From Candidatus Thermochlorobacter aerophilus (GTDB lineage Bacteria; Bacteroidota; Chlorobiia; Chlorobiales; Thermochlorobacteraceae): DNA of 64,000 nucleotides. Where the stretch lies: contig PHFL01000001.1 in NCBI GenBank assembly GCA_002794105.1, positions 41,082-105,081 of the forward strand. Direction: 5' to 3'. A model generated the notes under the pieces. It was given only the letters and a program-made list of their open reading frames with translations. It did not search any database and was not told where the DNA came from. Position numbers and translations under genes: made by a program. Positions within the stretch are counted from its first letter, which is position 1; every line of letters begins with the position of its first letter. Positions 19,322-26,404 of the stretch are shown in pieces.

Positions 19322-20800
19322 GTGAAGCAATTTGCGCACGATGGTTTCTGCAAAGCCCTTGTTTTTCTGATGCTTTCACTTGCCTTAGGTGCGTGCAGTC
19401 CCGATGACAAAAGTCCAATTGCACAGTTCTATCATGAGTTTACGGCATACTTTAACGCCTACTACAATGCCACGGTCGAGTATGAGAAAGGCTTGAAAGC
19501 CATGAAAGGCTCAGTCAGTTATGAGCGCAACGCTCGCCTGCAAATTTTTATCTCGCTTGAAAATGCCGCACAAGGCAAGCAGTTTTTCGACCGTGTTATT
19601 GAAAAAACCGCTCTCGTTCTCAAAGCGCACCCCAATAGTTCCATTGCCGACAACGCTCTGCTGCTCATGGGCAGAGCCTACTACTACCAGCGCGAGTTTG
19701 AAGCGGCTGAACGCAAGTTCAAAGAAGTGCTTTCCAACTACCCCGATAGTGATGTGCTCGATGCCGCCACGTTTTGGTATGGGCGCTGTCTTGCGCAGCA
19801 GCAGGAAACCAGCAAAGCCAAAGAAGTTTTGGGCTCAGTTATTGCTTCTCCCAAAACCAGCAACGCCGTGCGTGCCGATGCTCATTTTGCACTTGCTGAG
19901 CTAGCTATTCGTGAAGACAGGCTCTCAGAAGCTATTGAGCAAATTGAACTGGGTTTAGCCCTCGCTACAGATGTTGAGCAGAAAGCTCGCGCCACTTTCG
20001 TTTTGGCACGCATCTACGACCGACTTGGCAATTTCAAAAGCGCTGCTTCGTACTACCAAGCCGTGCTTAATCTCAACCCTGATTTTGAGCTGCAATATGC
20101 CGCTATGCTAAGCTATGCACTCGATTTGCGTGAGCAAGGTCACTACGATGATGCTGTACGCGCGTTTCAGCGTATTCTTAGCGATGACAAATACCTTTCC
20201 AAATTTCCTGAGGTGCGCTATGAACTGGCGCAGTGCTATGAGTTGCAAGACCGCTTGGGCAAGGCATTAGACCTTTATTTTGAGATTATTCGTCGCCACC
20301 GGCGGACGGAATTTGCGGCGCGCAGTTACTTACGCCTAGGATATATCAAGCAAGAGATTTCTCGCAACTATGCCATGGCGCTTGCTTTTTATGATAGTGC
20401 CAGAGCCGAGTTCAATCAAGGCGAGGTAGGCGAACTTATTGCTGCCGCATCGCAGCGTATGGAAAAAATCCTGAAACTCTATGAAAGTCGTCAAGCTCTG
20501 GATAGCACCTTGCGGTTGGGTATCGTTAGCTCGGAGCGCAGTGCCACGCGCAGCCGACGCCCCGACACCAGTGTTGTGCGAGACAGTCGCACCCCGTTGC
20601 AGCGCACTCGTCGCGATTACCGCCGCAGCGTCTTTCTCGAGCTTGGCGGCATAGAAAGCTTTAGCGATTCTACCGAGACACGCACAACAATTCAGCGCTC
20701 TAAAATCACCTTCGAAGCCGCACGCGATACACAGACCTACCTCAATACAAACTCGCCTACATTGACTACTCTGCCGCAATTGCCAACTTTTACCAAATAA
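19322..20800 (+). CDS. TPR lipoprotein, N-terminal part of a gene split by a frameshift
   Basis: Starts at GTG 19322 and encodes 492 residues before a stop at 20798-20800. The N-terminus is a lipoprotein signal with lipobox LALGACS. FYHEFTAYFNAYYNATVEYEKG follows, a pattern I associate with the SprE/PorW-like TPR lipoproteins of Bacteroidota. Several TPR units are visible between residues 80 and 390. The last 13 residues (after YLNT) look random. In frame 1, from base 20752 on, the sequence reads KLAYIDYSAAIANFYQI and runs straight into the next reading frame (20803-21426). One missing base in the run ACAAACTC (20747-20754) would join both parts into about 700 residues. Confidence 0.8.
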   Translation: MKQFAHDGFCKALVFLMLSLALGACSPDDKSPIAQFYHEFTAYFNAYYNATVEYEKGLKAMKGSVSYERNARLQIFISLENAAQGKQFFDRVIEKTALVLKAHPNSSIADNALLLMGRAYYYQREFEAAERKFKEVLSNYPDSDVLDAATFWYGRCLAQQQETSKAKEVLGSVIASPKTSNAVRADAHFALAELAIREDRLSEAIEQIELGLALATDVEQKARATFVLARIYDRLGNFKSAASYYQAVLNLNPDFELQYAAMLSYALDLREQGHYDDAVRAFQRILSDDKYLSKFPEVRYELAQCYELQDRLGKALDLYFEIIRRHRRTEFAARSYLRLGYIKQEISRNYAMALAFYDSARAEFNQGEVGELIAAASQRMEKILKLYESRQALDSTLRLGIVSSERSATRSRRPDTSVVRDSRTPLQRTRRDYRRSVFLELGGIESFSDSTETRTTIQRSKITFEAARDTQTYLNTNSPTLTTLPQLPTFTK

Positions 20801-20802
20801 AC

Positions 20803-21426
20803 TTGTTCATTCCTGATTCTGCCAAAGCGTGGTATCATCTCACACTCAAACTTATTGATGACAGCCTACACACTTTTCCTGACTCTTTGAAGCAGAAACT
20901 ACACGCTCAAAAGGCACCGCTACTCTATGCTCTGGCTGAAGTCTATCGTGCTGAAGGACAAACCGCATTGCAAGATTCACTCTACAAGCTGATTTTAGAC
21001 AAATTTCCTAACAGCAAATATGCTGACCGCATCCGTGAATACTTTGGCTTACCACCGCTGGTAAAAGACACAACAGATGAAGAACGGCTCTATGCACTTG
21101 CAGTCTTAGACTTCGAGCGCAGCAGAGCTACACTGGCTTTGCAAACATTAGATTCGTTAATGCGTGCTTTTCCCAATTCTACACTGCGCCCCAAAATGCT
21201 TTTGCTCAAAGGATTTATCTTCGAGAAGGCTTTTGCTTTGCCTGATTCTGCTATATCGGCTTATTCACTTTTGGTGAAACTTTTTCCAGACTCTGAAGAA
21301 GCTAAGTCTATTCAAGAAAAGCTAAAGCTCGCCCTGCAAGCAAAGGCGGCAAAAGCTGATTCGCTTTCAGCCCCTGTCAAGGGCACCAACCACAGGATAG
21401 GCTCTGAAAAAAAGATGCAACATTAG
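20803..21426 (+). CDS. TPR protein, C-terminal part of the frameshifted lipoprotein gene
   Basis: Called from TTG 20803, but this is not a natural start. The same frame is open upstream to 20704, and its last 17 codons before 20803 encode protein-like sequence (KLAYIDYSAAIANFYQI). That continues the TPR lipoprotein encoded one frame away from 19322. The 207 residues contain TPR units such as ALAEVYRAEGQTALQDSLYK and ALQTLDSLMRAFPNSTL, and a Lys/Ala-rich C-terminus. So this is best read as the C-terminal third of the same gene, displaced by one missing base near 20750. Whether the shift is real, a sequencing error or recoding cannot be told here. Confidence 0.7.
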   Translation: MFIPDSAKAWYHLTLKLIDDSLHTFPDSLKQKLHAQKAPLLYALAEVYRAEGQTALQDSLYKLILDKFPNSKYADRIREYFGLPPLVKDTTDEERLYALAVLDFERSRATLALQTLDSLMRAFPNSTLRPKMLLLKGFIFEKAFALPDSAISAYSLLVKLFPDSEEAKSIQEKLKLALQAKAAKADSLSAPVKGTNHRIGSEKKMQH

Positions 21427-21474
21427 CTCTGCCAAATCCGAAATGGACACTGCGCATGAAAAATTAATCTGGCT

Positions 21475-22281
21475 ATGGCATCATATTCTTCTTCACTTGT
21501 GCGCGATGAGTGCTTAGAAGTGGTAGATAATCAACATCTGACGTCCAGCATTAGCATTCTTTCACTGCATGCGCCATACTTTGCATCAGTATTGCGGGCT
21601 GGTCAGTTTTTGGAAATTCGAACAAGTGATTCATTTATACCACTGCTACGCCGCCCATTCAGCATTCACCGTGTAGTTGGCGAATACATTGAGATTATGG
21701 TTAAGGTTTTTGGCATCGGCTCACGTCAGCTCTATCATGCTCGCAAAGGTGACAGATTTCAAACCCTTGCGCCGCTTGGTAATACCTTTAGCTATGAACG
21801 TGATGACTTTGATGTTGCGCTCTTGGTCTCCGGCGGCATTGGTGTAGCACCCATGCCGATGCTTGAAGAGGCATTGCGTGCTCGTGGCAAAGTCGTCTAC
21901 AACTTTGTTGGCGCTCGCACGGCTGAAGAGGTCATCACACGCTACCTTTCCAATGTTTTCGTTGCCACCGACGATGGCTCATTGGGCTACAAAGGCAATG
22001 TGGTAGCACTGCTGTCAGAGCATCTGGAACAATTTCGTGGCGCACGCATTAGGGTCTTTGGTTGTGGGTCGAATCGAATGTTGGATGCACTCTGTAAGCT
22101 TTGTAACGCTCGTCACTTAGATTGTGAAGTATCGCTCGAGTCCATGATGGGCTGAGGTATTGGTATTTGCTACGGCTGTCCAATTCGTGTGCGCAATGCA
22201 AATGGACATGTGCGTACCGAATTGCTTTGCCAATATGGCAGTGTTGTTGATGCCCGCACGATTGTTTTCGATGACATCTAA
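21475..22281 (+). CDS. pyrK: PyrK-like dihydroorotate dehydrogenase electron transfer subunit with in-frame TGA at a [2Fe-2S] cysteine
   Basis: PyrK carries FAD and a [2Fe-2S] cluster and passes electrons from the class 1B dihydroorotate dehydrogenase PyrD to NAD+. The N-terminal FAD domain has LRRPFSIHR and the NAD domain LLVSGGIGVAPM. The frame reaches SLESMMG and then a TGA at 22153-22155. Homologues read MGCGIGxCxxC here. After the TGA the same frame gives GIGICYGCPIRVRNANGHV, later LLCQYGSVVDARTIVFDDI, and TAA at 22279-22281. The other three cluster cysteines and the family's C-terminal motif are therefore intact, and only the first Cys codon is a TGA. With readthrough the product is about 268 residues. 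No pyrD is adjacent. The next gene begins 12 bases after the distal stop. Confidence 0.85.
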
Positions 22282-22292
22282 CTCTATACCTT

Positions 22293-22640
22293 ATGTCCAG
22301 CTACATTGCACTATTTATTCCAGACCTGATATTTCGAACTCAGGTCCGACTCGCTATGCAGGATACACCGTATGAACTCAAATTTTGCATTTCGCCAGAT
22401 ACCCTTTCCGAAGCACATCCACCTGCACTAGCTGTCTTTGACCTGAGTTTCGGCGAGCTTGACCAACTTGAGCGTTTCCGCCAACGTTTTCCTAATGTGC
22501 CGACTCTTGCTTTCTTGCCACACATGCAAACTCAGTTGTATGAGCAAGCCCGAACCATGGGCTGCACAAAAGTCGTCTCTCGCTTTGAATTTTCTAAGAA
22601 CATTCGCAAACTTCTTATGGAACTGGCTTCAAACGTTTAG
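22293..22640 (+). CDS. Stand-alone pseudo-receiver-like protein
   Basis: A 115-residue protein with the size and alternating strand/helix pattern of a response-regulator receiver domain. IALFIPDLIFRTQVRLAM would be beta-1 and alpha-1. ALAVFDLSF places an Asp at the phospho-acceptor position. PTLAFLPHM and KVVSRFEFSKNIRKLL would be beta-4 and beta-5. The acidic pair after beta-1 is replaced by Pro-Asp and the conserved Lys after beta-5 is missing, so ordinary phosphorylation is doubtful. It begins 12 bases after the distal pyrK stop, consistent with an operon. Its function is unknown. Confidence 0.55.
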   Translation: MSSYIALFIPDLIFRTQVRLAMQDTPYELKFCISPDTLSEAHPPALAVFDLSFGELDQLERFRQRFPNVPTLAFLPHMQTQLYEQARTMGCTKVVSRFEFSKNIRKLLMELASNV

Positions 22641-22716
22641 CCTGAGCTTTGGTTTACAAGTGCTGGTAACTTGTCAGACACATTTAGATTGAAAACCCAA
22701 AAACACAGGCAGAGCT

Positions 22717-23214
22717 ATGTTTGAATTCACAGAACTTTCAACAGCTACAAAAACTGAGTTTTACAAAGCCCTTACCAATCAACTCTATACCCTTTTGGGC
22801 AACGAACATGATTTGATTGCCAATGCGGCTAACCTTTCTTCCTTACTTTTTCACACTATGCCCGACCTGAACTGGGCTGGTTTTTACTTCTACAAGCAGG
22901 GCGAACTTGTATTAGGTCCGTTTCAAGGTAAGCCTGCTTGCACACGCATTGCTCTTGGCAAGGGGGTCTGTGGCACCGCCGCTCAACAGCGCAAAACTAT
23001 CATCGTTGCAAACGTACACGAATTTCCCGGGTATATTGCTTGCGACCAAGCCTCAAATTCCGAAATTGTTGTTCCAATAGTTAAAAGCGGTCAACTGGTT
23101 GGGGTGCTCGATCTTGATAGCCCTGTGCTAGCACGCTTTGATGAAGAAGATAAAGCTGGCTTAGAAAACTTAGTGGAGGTATTTTTATCTAGGACTGAGG
23201 TACACTTCTTTTGA
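22717..23214 (+). CDS. msrC: Free methionine-(R)-sulfoxide reductase (GAF-domain fRMsr)
   Basis: A 165-residue single GAF domain. LNWAGFYFYKQGELVLGPF, then KPACTRIALGKGVCGTAA and GYIACDQASNSEIVVPI, contain the three cysteines that define fRMsr enzymes; the last one (IACD) is the usual catalytic Cys. The enzyme reduces the R form of free methionine sulfoxide in the cytoplasm using thioredoxin. It lies on the plus strand between the pseudo-receiver and the LON-domain gene, probably with its own spacing of about 76 bases upstream. Confidence 0.92.
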   Translation: MFEFTELSTATKTEFYKALTNQLYTLLGNEHDLIANAANLSSLLFHTMPDLNWAGFYFYKQGELVLGPFQGKPACTRIALGKGVCGTAAQQRKTIIVANVHEFPGYIACDQASNSEIVVPIVKSGQLVGVLDLDSPVLARFDEEDKAGLENLVEVFLSRTEVHFF

Positions 23215-23282
23215 TTGCAACAGTTACAGAGTTTGATATTGCAAGTATTCTTGGTTAGCTTTATGGTTCTTTCCAACGACTG

Positions 23283-23939
23283 ATGAAGATGGGGTTAAAA
23301 ATGGCTGAAAAACGTATCATACCTCTTTTTCCGCTACCGCTTGTTGTCTGTCCCGAAGAGACTTTGCCGCTGCATATTTTTGAGGAGCGCTATAAGGCAA
23401 TGATTGCCTATTGCCGCAAAGAGCGCCAGCCTTTTGGCGTCTCGCTGGCGTACAACAATAAGCTTTATTCCGTAGGCTGTACCGTAGAGCTTGAGGAAAT
23501 TGTTAATGAATATCCTGATGGTCGGTTGGATATTATCACAGTCGGCGTCATGCGCTATAGGATGCTTGAGACCTATAAAGACAAGCCCTACTTGCGCGCC
23601 GCTGTAGAATTCTTTGATGACGATGGTGAACCTGTTGACCCAACCCTGCGCCAGCGTGTCATTACTTTGCATCTGAAGTTCATTGAACTGCTTCAGGGCG
23701 AGACCACTGTCGAAGACTACGACTTCCACGAGCGTGTCTCGTTTCGTGTAGCGCACTCTGCTGGGTTTGATGTGCTGCAAAAGCAGAAGGTTTTGGAAAT
23801 GACCAACGAAAACAAACGACTTGAAATGCTAATCGAACACTTTGAGAAAATCATCCCCGACATTGAGCGTACTGAGGAAATTAAACGCCGTGTGCGCTCT
23901 AATGGTCATTTCAAAAATCTGCGGTCTTTTGATTTGTAA
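23283..23939 (+). CDS. LON substrate-binding-domain protein
   Basis: A 218-residue protein matching the N-terminal domain of Lon protease without the ATPase or protease parts. It has RIIPLFPLPLVVCPEETLPL, then HIFEERYKAMIAYCRKERQPFGV and GCTVELEEIVNEYPDGRLDI. An alternative ATG at 23301 (MAEKRIIPLFPL) starts closer to the domain and may be the true one. Stand-alone LON-domain proteins are widespread in bacteria and their function is poorly known. The C-terminal 70 residues form a helical bundle. nadC follows 24 bases downstream. Confidence 0.88.
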   Translation: MKMGLKMAEKRIIPLFPLPLVVCPEETLPLHIFEERYKAMIAYCRKERQPFGVSLAYNNKLYSVGCTVELEEIVNEYPDGRLDIITVGVMRYRMLETYKDKPYLRAAVEFFDDDGEPVDPTLRQRVITLHLKFIELLQGETTVEDYDFHERVSFRVAHSAGFDVLQKQKVLEMTNENKRLEMLIEHFEKIIPDIERTEEIKRRVRSNGHFKNLRSFDL

Positions 23940-23963
23940 CGCTCTCTACGGAAGCTCATTGAG

Positions 23964-24875
23964 ATGAGTCGCCAAACACTGCTCACTTCAGATGCTTTTG
24001 CAGAGTTTCATACCCATTGCGAAACGGAAGCGATTGAGCTTGCAATGCTCGAAGATCTTTACGAGGGCGACCTTACCACGGAAGCCATTATTCCAAAAGC
24101 TCATCGCAGTAAAGGCATCATTCGTGCCAAGTCAGACGGCGTGATTGCTGGCGTGCGTGTCATGACACGCATTTTTTCCATGTCGAAAAATCAGATGTCT
24201 ATTAGCATACGCAAGCACGATGGCGAGCGCGTCAAAGCTGGCGATGTGATTGCCGAAATTACTGGTAGCACGGAAACACTCTTGCTATGCGAACGCACCG
24301 TGCTCAATTTTATGCAGCGCATGTCTGGCATTGCCACCAAGACTGCAGAATGGACTGCACTTATTGCACACACAAAAGCTAAACTTTTAGACACACGCAA
24401 AACTGCACCAGCCTTGCGCTACTTCGACAAAGAAGCGGTCAGAATTGGCGGCGGTCTTAATCATCGCTTTGGACTATACGACATGATGCTTATCAAAGAC
24501 AATCACATTGATGCTGCAGGTAGCGTGGCTGAAGCCATTCGGCGTGCCAAAGACTATCGCAAGCGCAAGGGTTTAGATGTCAAAATTGAAGTCGAAGTGC
24601 GCTCGCAAGACGAGCTGCAAGACGCCCTGCGCTTCTCGCCAGACATCATCCTTCTTGACAACTTTCCACTTCCCGATTTGAAGAAAGCTGTCAGCTTTGC
24701 GCGCTCAAAGTCACCAGCAGTCCTGCTGGAAGCCTCTGGCAGTGTGAGCAAAGAACGGCTTTGCGAGATTGCTGAAACTGGCGTAGACTTCATCTCCGCT
24801 GGCGAATTGACACATAGCGTTACAGCAATGGATATTTCTATGAAAATTGTGCCTCTCTCGAGTGCAACGCCATGA
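23964..24875 (+). CDS. nadC: NadC, quinolinate phosphoribosyltransferase (carboxylating)
   Basis: Converts quinolinate and PRPP to nicotinate mononucleotide, CO2 and PPi in de novo NAD synthesis. The 303-residue sequence has EDLYEGDLTTEAIIP near the N-terminus. The family motifs NFMQRMSGIATKTAEW, LLDTRKTAPALRYFDKEAVR and GGGLNHRFGLYDMMLIKDNH hold the Arg, Lys and His that bind quinolinate and PRPP. EVEVRSQDELQDAL and DIILLDNFPL complete the barrel, and LLEASGSVS is the phosphate-binding turn. The stop overlaps the next lipoprotein start by 4 bases (ATGA), so the two genes are translationally coupled. nadA and nadB are not in the window. Confidence 0.96.
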   Translation: MSRQTLLTSDAFAEFHTHCETEAIELAMLEDLYEGDLTTEAIIPKAHRSKGIIRAKSDGVIAGVRVMTRIFSMSKNQMSISIRKHDGERVKAGDVIAEITGSTETLLLCERTVLNFMQRMSGIATKTAEWTALIAHTKAKLLDTRKTAPALRYFDKEAVRIGGGLNHRFGLYDMMLIKDNHIDAAGSVAEAIRRAKDYRKRKGLDVKIEVEVRSQDELQDALRFSPDIILLDNFPLPDLKKAVSFARSKSPAVLLEASGSVSKERLCEIAETGVDFISAGELTHSVTAMDISMKIVPLSSATP

Positions 24876-25393
24876 TGCAGAGATGGCTTTTTTTGGTCTG
24901 CGTAGGTGTAACGATTATGCTCTGCTTTTCGTCATGCGGTCAGGGGCTAGAACCTGAATACCGCGCAACTGACGCTCAGGCACGCGGACGATTTCGTGGC
25001 ACAATTACCTTCAAAAACTTTCCACCACCTGTGCCAGATAGCACGCGCCCCGATAGCTTGCGTGAACTTCTGCTGGTGGTCTATCGCATAGCGCCCAGCC
25101 CCGAAACCTTTTTTGACCTCAATATTCTCGCCGATACGATTTTCTTGCGCCCGTTCTATGTTCCGCTGCTGCGCTATGAGCGTGAAATTGCCGCAGGCAC
25201 ATACGAATATGTGGCTGTAGCACAGCACTTTCGTGGCTTTGTGCTCAATCCAAATGACTGGCGTCCCGTAGGTGTCTATGGCGGCAGTCGCGATAATCCG
25301 CGTGGCAAGCCCCTCATTGTGCGCCCCAACGCTCTAACCGATAGCGTTGACATTGATGTCGATTTCTGGAACCCGCTTCCTTTCCCGCGCTAA
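24872..25393 (+). CDS. Small lipoprotein of unknown function
   Basis: A 173-residue protein starting with a lipoprotein signal peptide, MMQRWLFLVCVGVTIMLCF followed by SSCGQ, with the lipidated Cys near residue 23. The mature part has many beta-strand-like stretches (FRGTITFKNF, LLLVVYRIAP, GTYEYVAVAQHFRGF) and Pro-rich loops, suggesting a small beta-sandwich on the periplasmic or outer surface. I know of no family match. It overlaps nadC by four bases and precedes pstS by about 80 bases. A role in NAD synthesis is unlikely, so the coupling is probably incidental. Confidence 0.65.
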   Translation: MMQRWLFLVCVGVTIMLCFSSCGQGLEPEYRATDAQARGRFRGTITFKNFPPPVPDSTRPDSLRELLLVVYRIAPSPETFFDLNILADTIFLRPFYVPLLRYEREIAAGTYEYVAVAQHFRGFVLNPNDWRPVGVYGGSRDNPRGKPLIVRPNALTDSVDIDVDFWNPLPFPR

Positions 25394-25456
25394 TGGCTTG
25401 TGTTAAGTTTTTGTTACGCTATTTCGATACCGTGACCTATATGCTAAGTTTGGGTT

Positions 25457-25475
25457 TATCACTTACGAAGTGATA
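25457..25475. promoter_or_regulatory. 19-bp palindrome ending in the pstS start codon
   Basis: TATCACTT (25457-25464), a 3-base spacer ACG, and AAGTGATA (25468-25475) form a perfect inverted repeat. Its last A is the first base of the pstS ATG. It could be an operator for a dimeric regulator or an mRNA hairpin covering the ribosome-binding region. No Shine-Dalgarno-like purine run is seen other than the GAAG inside the palindrome. It does not resemble the E. coli Pho box. Confidence 0.4.
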
Positions 25476-26275
25476 TGCGAAGGTGCGTTTTTTCGATTAG
25501 CCTGTTTCTTGCCATTTTTGGTTGTGCTGTTCCAGACCGCCCGATTACGGTGCGCGGGTCCGACACGATGGTTGCCCTTGGACAAAAGTGGGCGGAAATT
25601 TACATGAGCAAGTTTCCCCACCAGACGGTGCAAGTCAATGGCGGCGGCAGCGGTACAGGCATTGCGGCACTGATTAACTGCACAGCTGATATTTGCCAAT
25701 CCTCTCGTCCTATGAAAGCGCGCGAGCGCAAGAAAATTCAAGAAAAATTTGGTCACGAGGCAATTGAAATTCCCGTCGCCAAAGATGGCATCGTCATCTA
25801 TGTGCATAGGGATAACCCTATTTCCAAAATTTCTATCCCTCAACTTCGCAAGATTTACACGGGCGAAATCCAAAACTGGAAAGAACTCGGCGGCGAAGAC
25901 CGTCGCATCATTGTCTATGGGCGCGAAAACAGTTCTGGCACGTATGAGTTTTTCAAAAAGGAAGTTCTTAAAGGCGCCGACTTTGCCGACCATGTTCAAA
26001 CCCTGCCGGGCACAGCCGCCATCGTTAATGCTGTCAGCAAAGACCTTTATGCCATTGGCTACGGCGGCAATGCTTACTCACAAGGGGTGCGCATCTTGCC
26101 TGTCAGTCGCACCGATACCTCACAAGCCGTGGAAGCCAATGAACAGACCATCACCACAGGCGAATATCCAATCTCACGCAACTTATACTTCTACCTTGCC
26201 AAGCCACCAAATGCAGTTGTTCAGCATTTCATTGATTGGGTTCTGAGCGACGAAGCACCAAGCTATTGTCGTTGA
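25475..26275 (+). CDS. pstS: PstS, phosphate-binding lipoprotein, with a probable frameshift at its C-terminus
   Basis: A 266-residue periplasmic phosphate-binding protein. The signal peptide ends in a lipobox-like FGCAV. ITVRGSDTMVALGQKWAE, NGGGSGTGIAALINCTADI, SSRPMK and YGRENSSGTYEFFKKEVL are the phosphate-binding loops of the PstS family. The frame stops at SDEAPSYCR. One base earlier in phase (from 26259) the sequence reads QAIVVEQGYFPIK, which is the expected family C-terminus (WVLSDEGQ..GYFPI). One extra base in GCAC (26255-26258) would explain this. The shifted frame has no stop directly after the motif, so the original end is uncertain. pstC and pstA follow. Confidence 0.9.
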   Translation: MRRCVFSISLFLAIFGCAVPDRPITVRGSDTMVALGQKWAEIYMSKFPHQTVQVNGGGSGTGIAALINCTADICQSSRPMKARERKKIQEKFGHEAIEIPVAKDGIVIYVHRDNPISKISIPQLRKIYTGEIQNWKELGGEDRRIIVYGRENSSGTYEFFKKEVLKGADFADHVQTLPGTAAIVNAVSKDLYAIGYGGNAYSQGVRILPVSRTDTSQAVEANEQTITTGEYPISRNLYFYLAKPPNAVVQHFIDWVLSDEAPSYCR

Positions 26276-26404
26276 GCAAGGTTATTTTCCCATCAAAACA
26301 CTGGCTTCTTCAAGCCGCACGAAGACGACATCTCAACTCATCTATGAACACCATCTACACGAAGAACGCCAGTCCAGGTTCGCGCTGAATGGATTGACCG
26401 CATC

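Noticed and set aside
22160-22375. 71-codon plus-strand frame after the pyrK stop
   Set aside because: It is a shadow of the pyrK C-terminus and the pseudo-receiver gene in another frame; the pyrK frame beyond the TGA is clearly the coding one.
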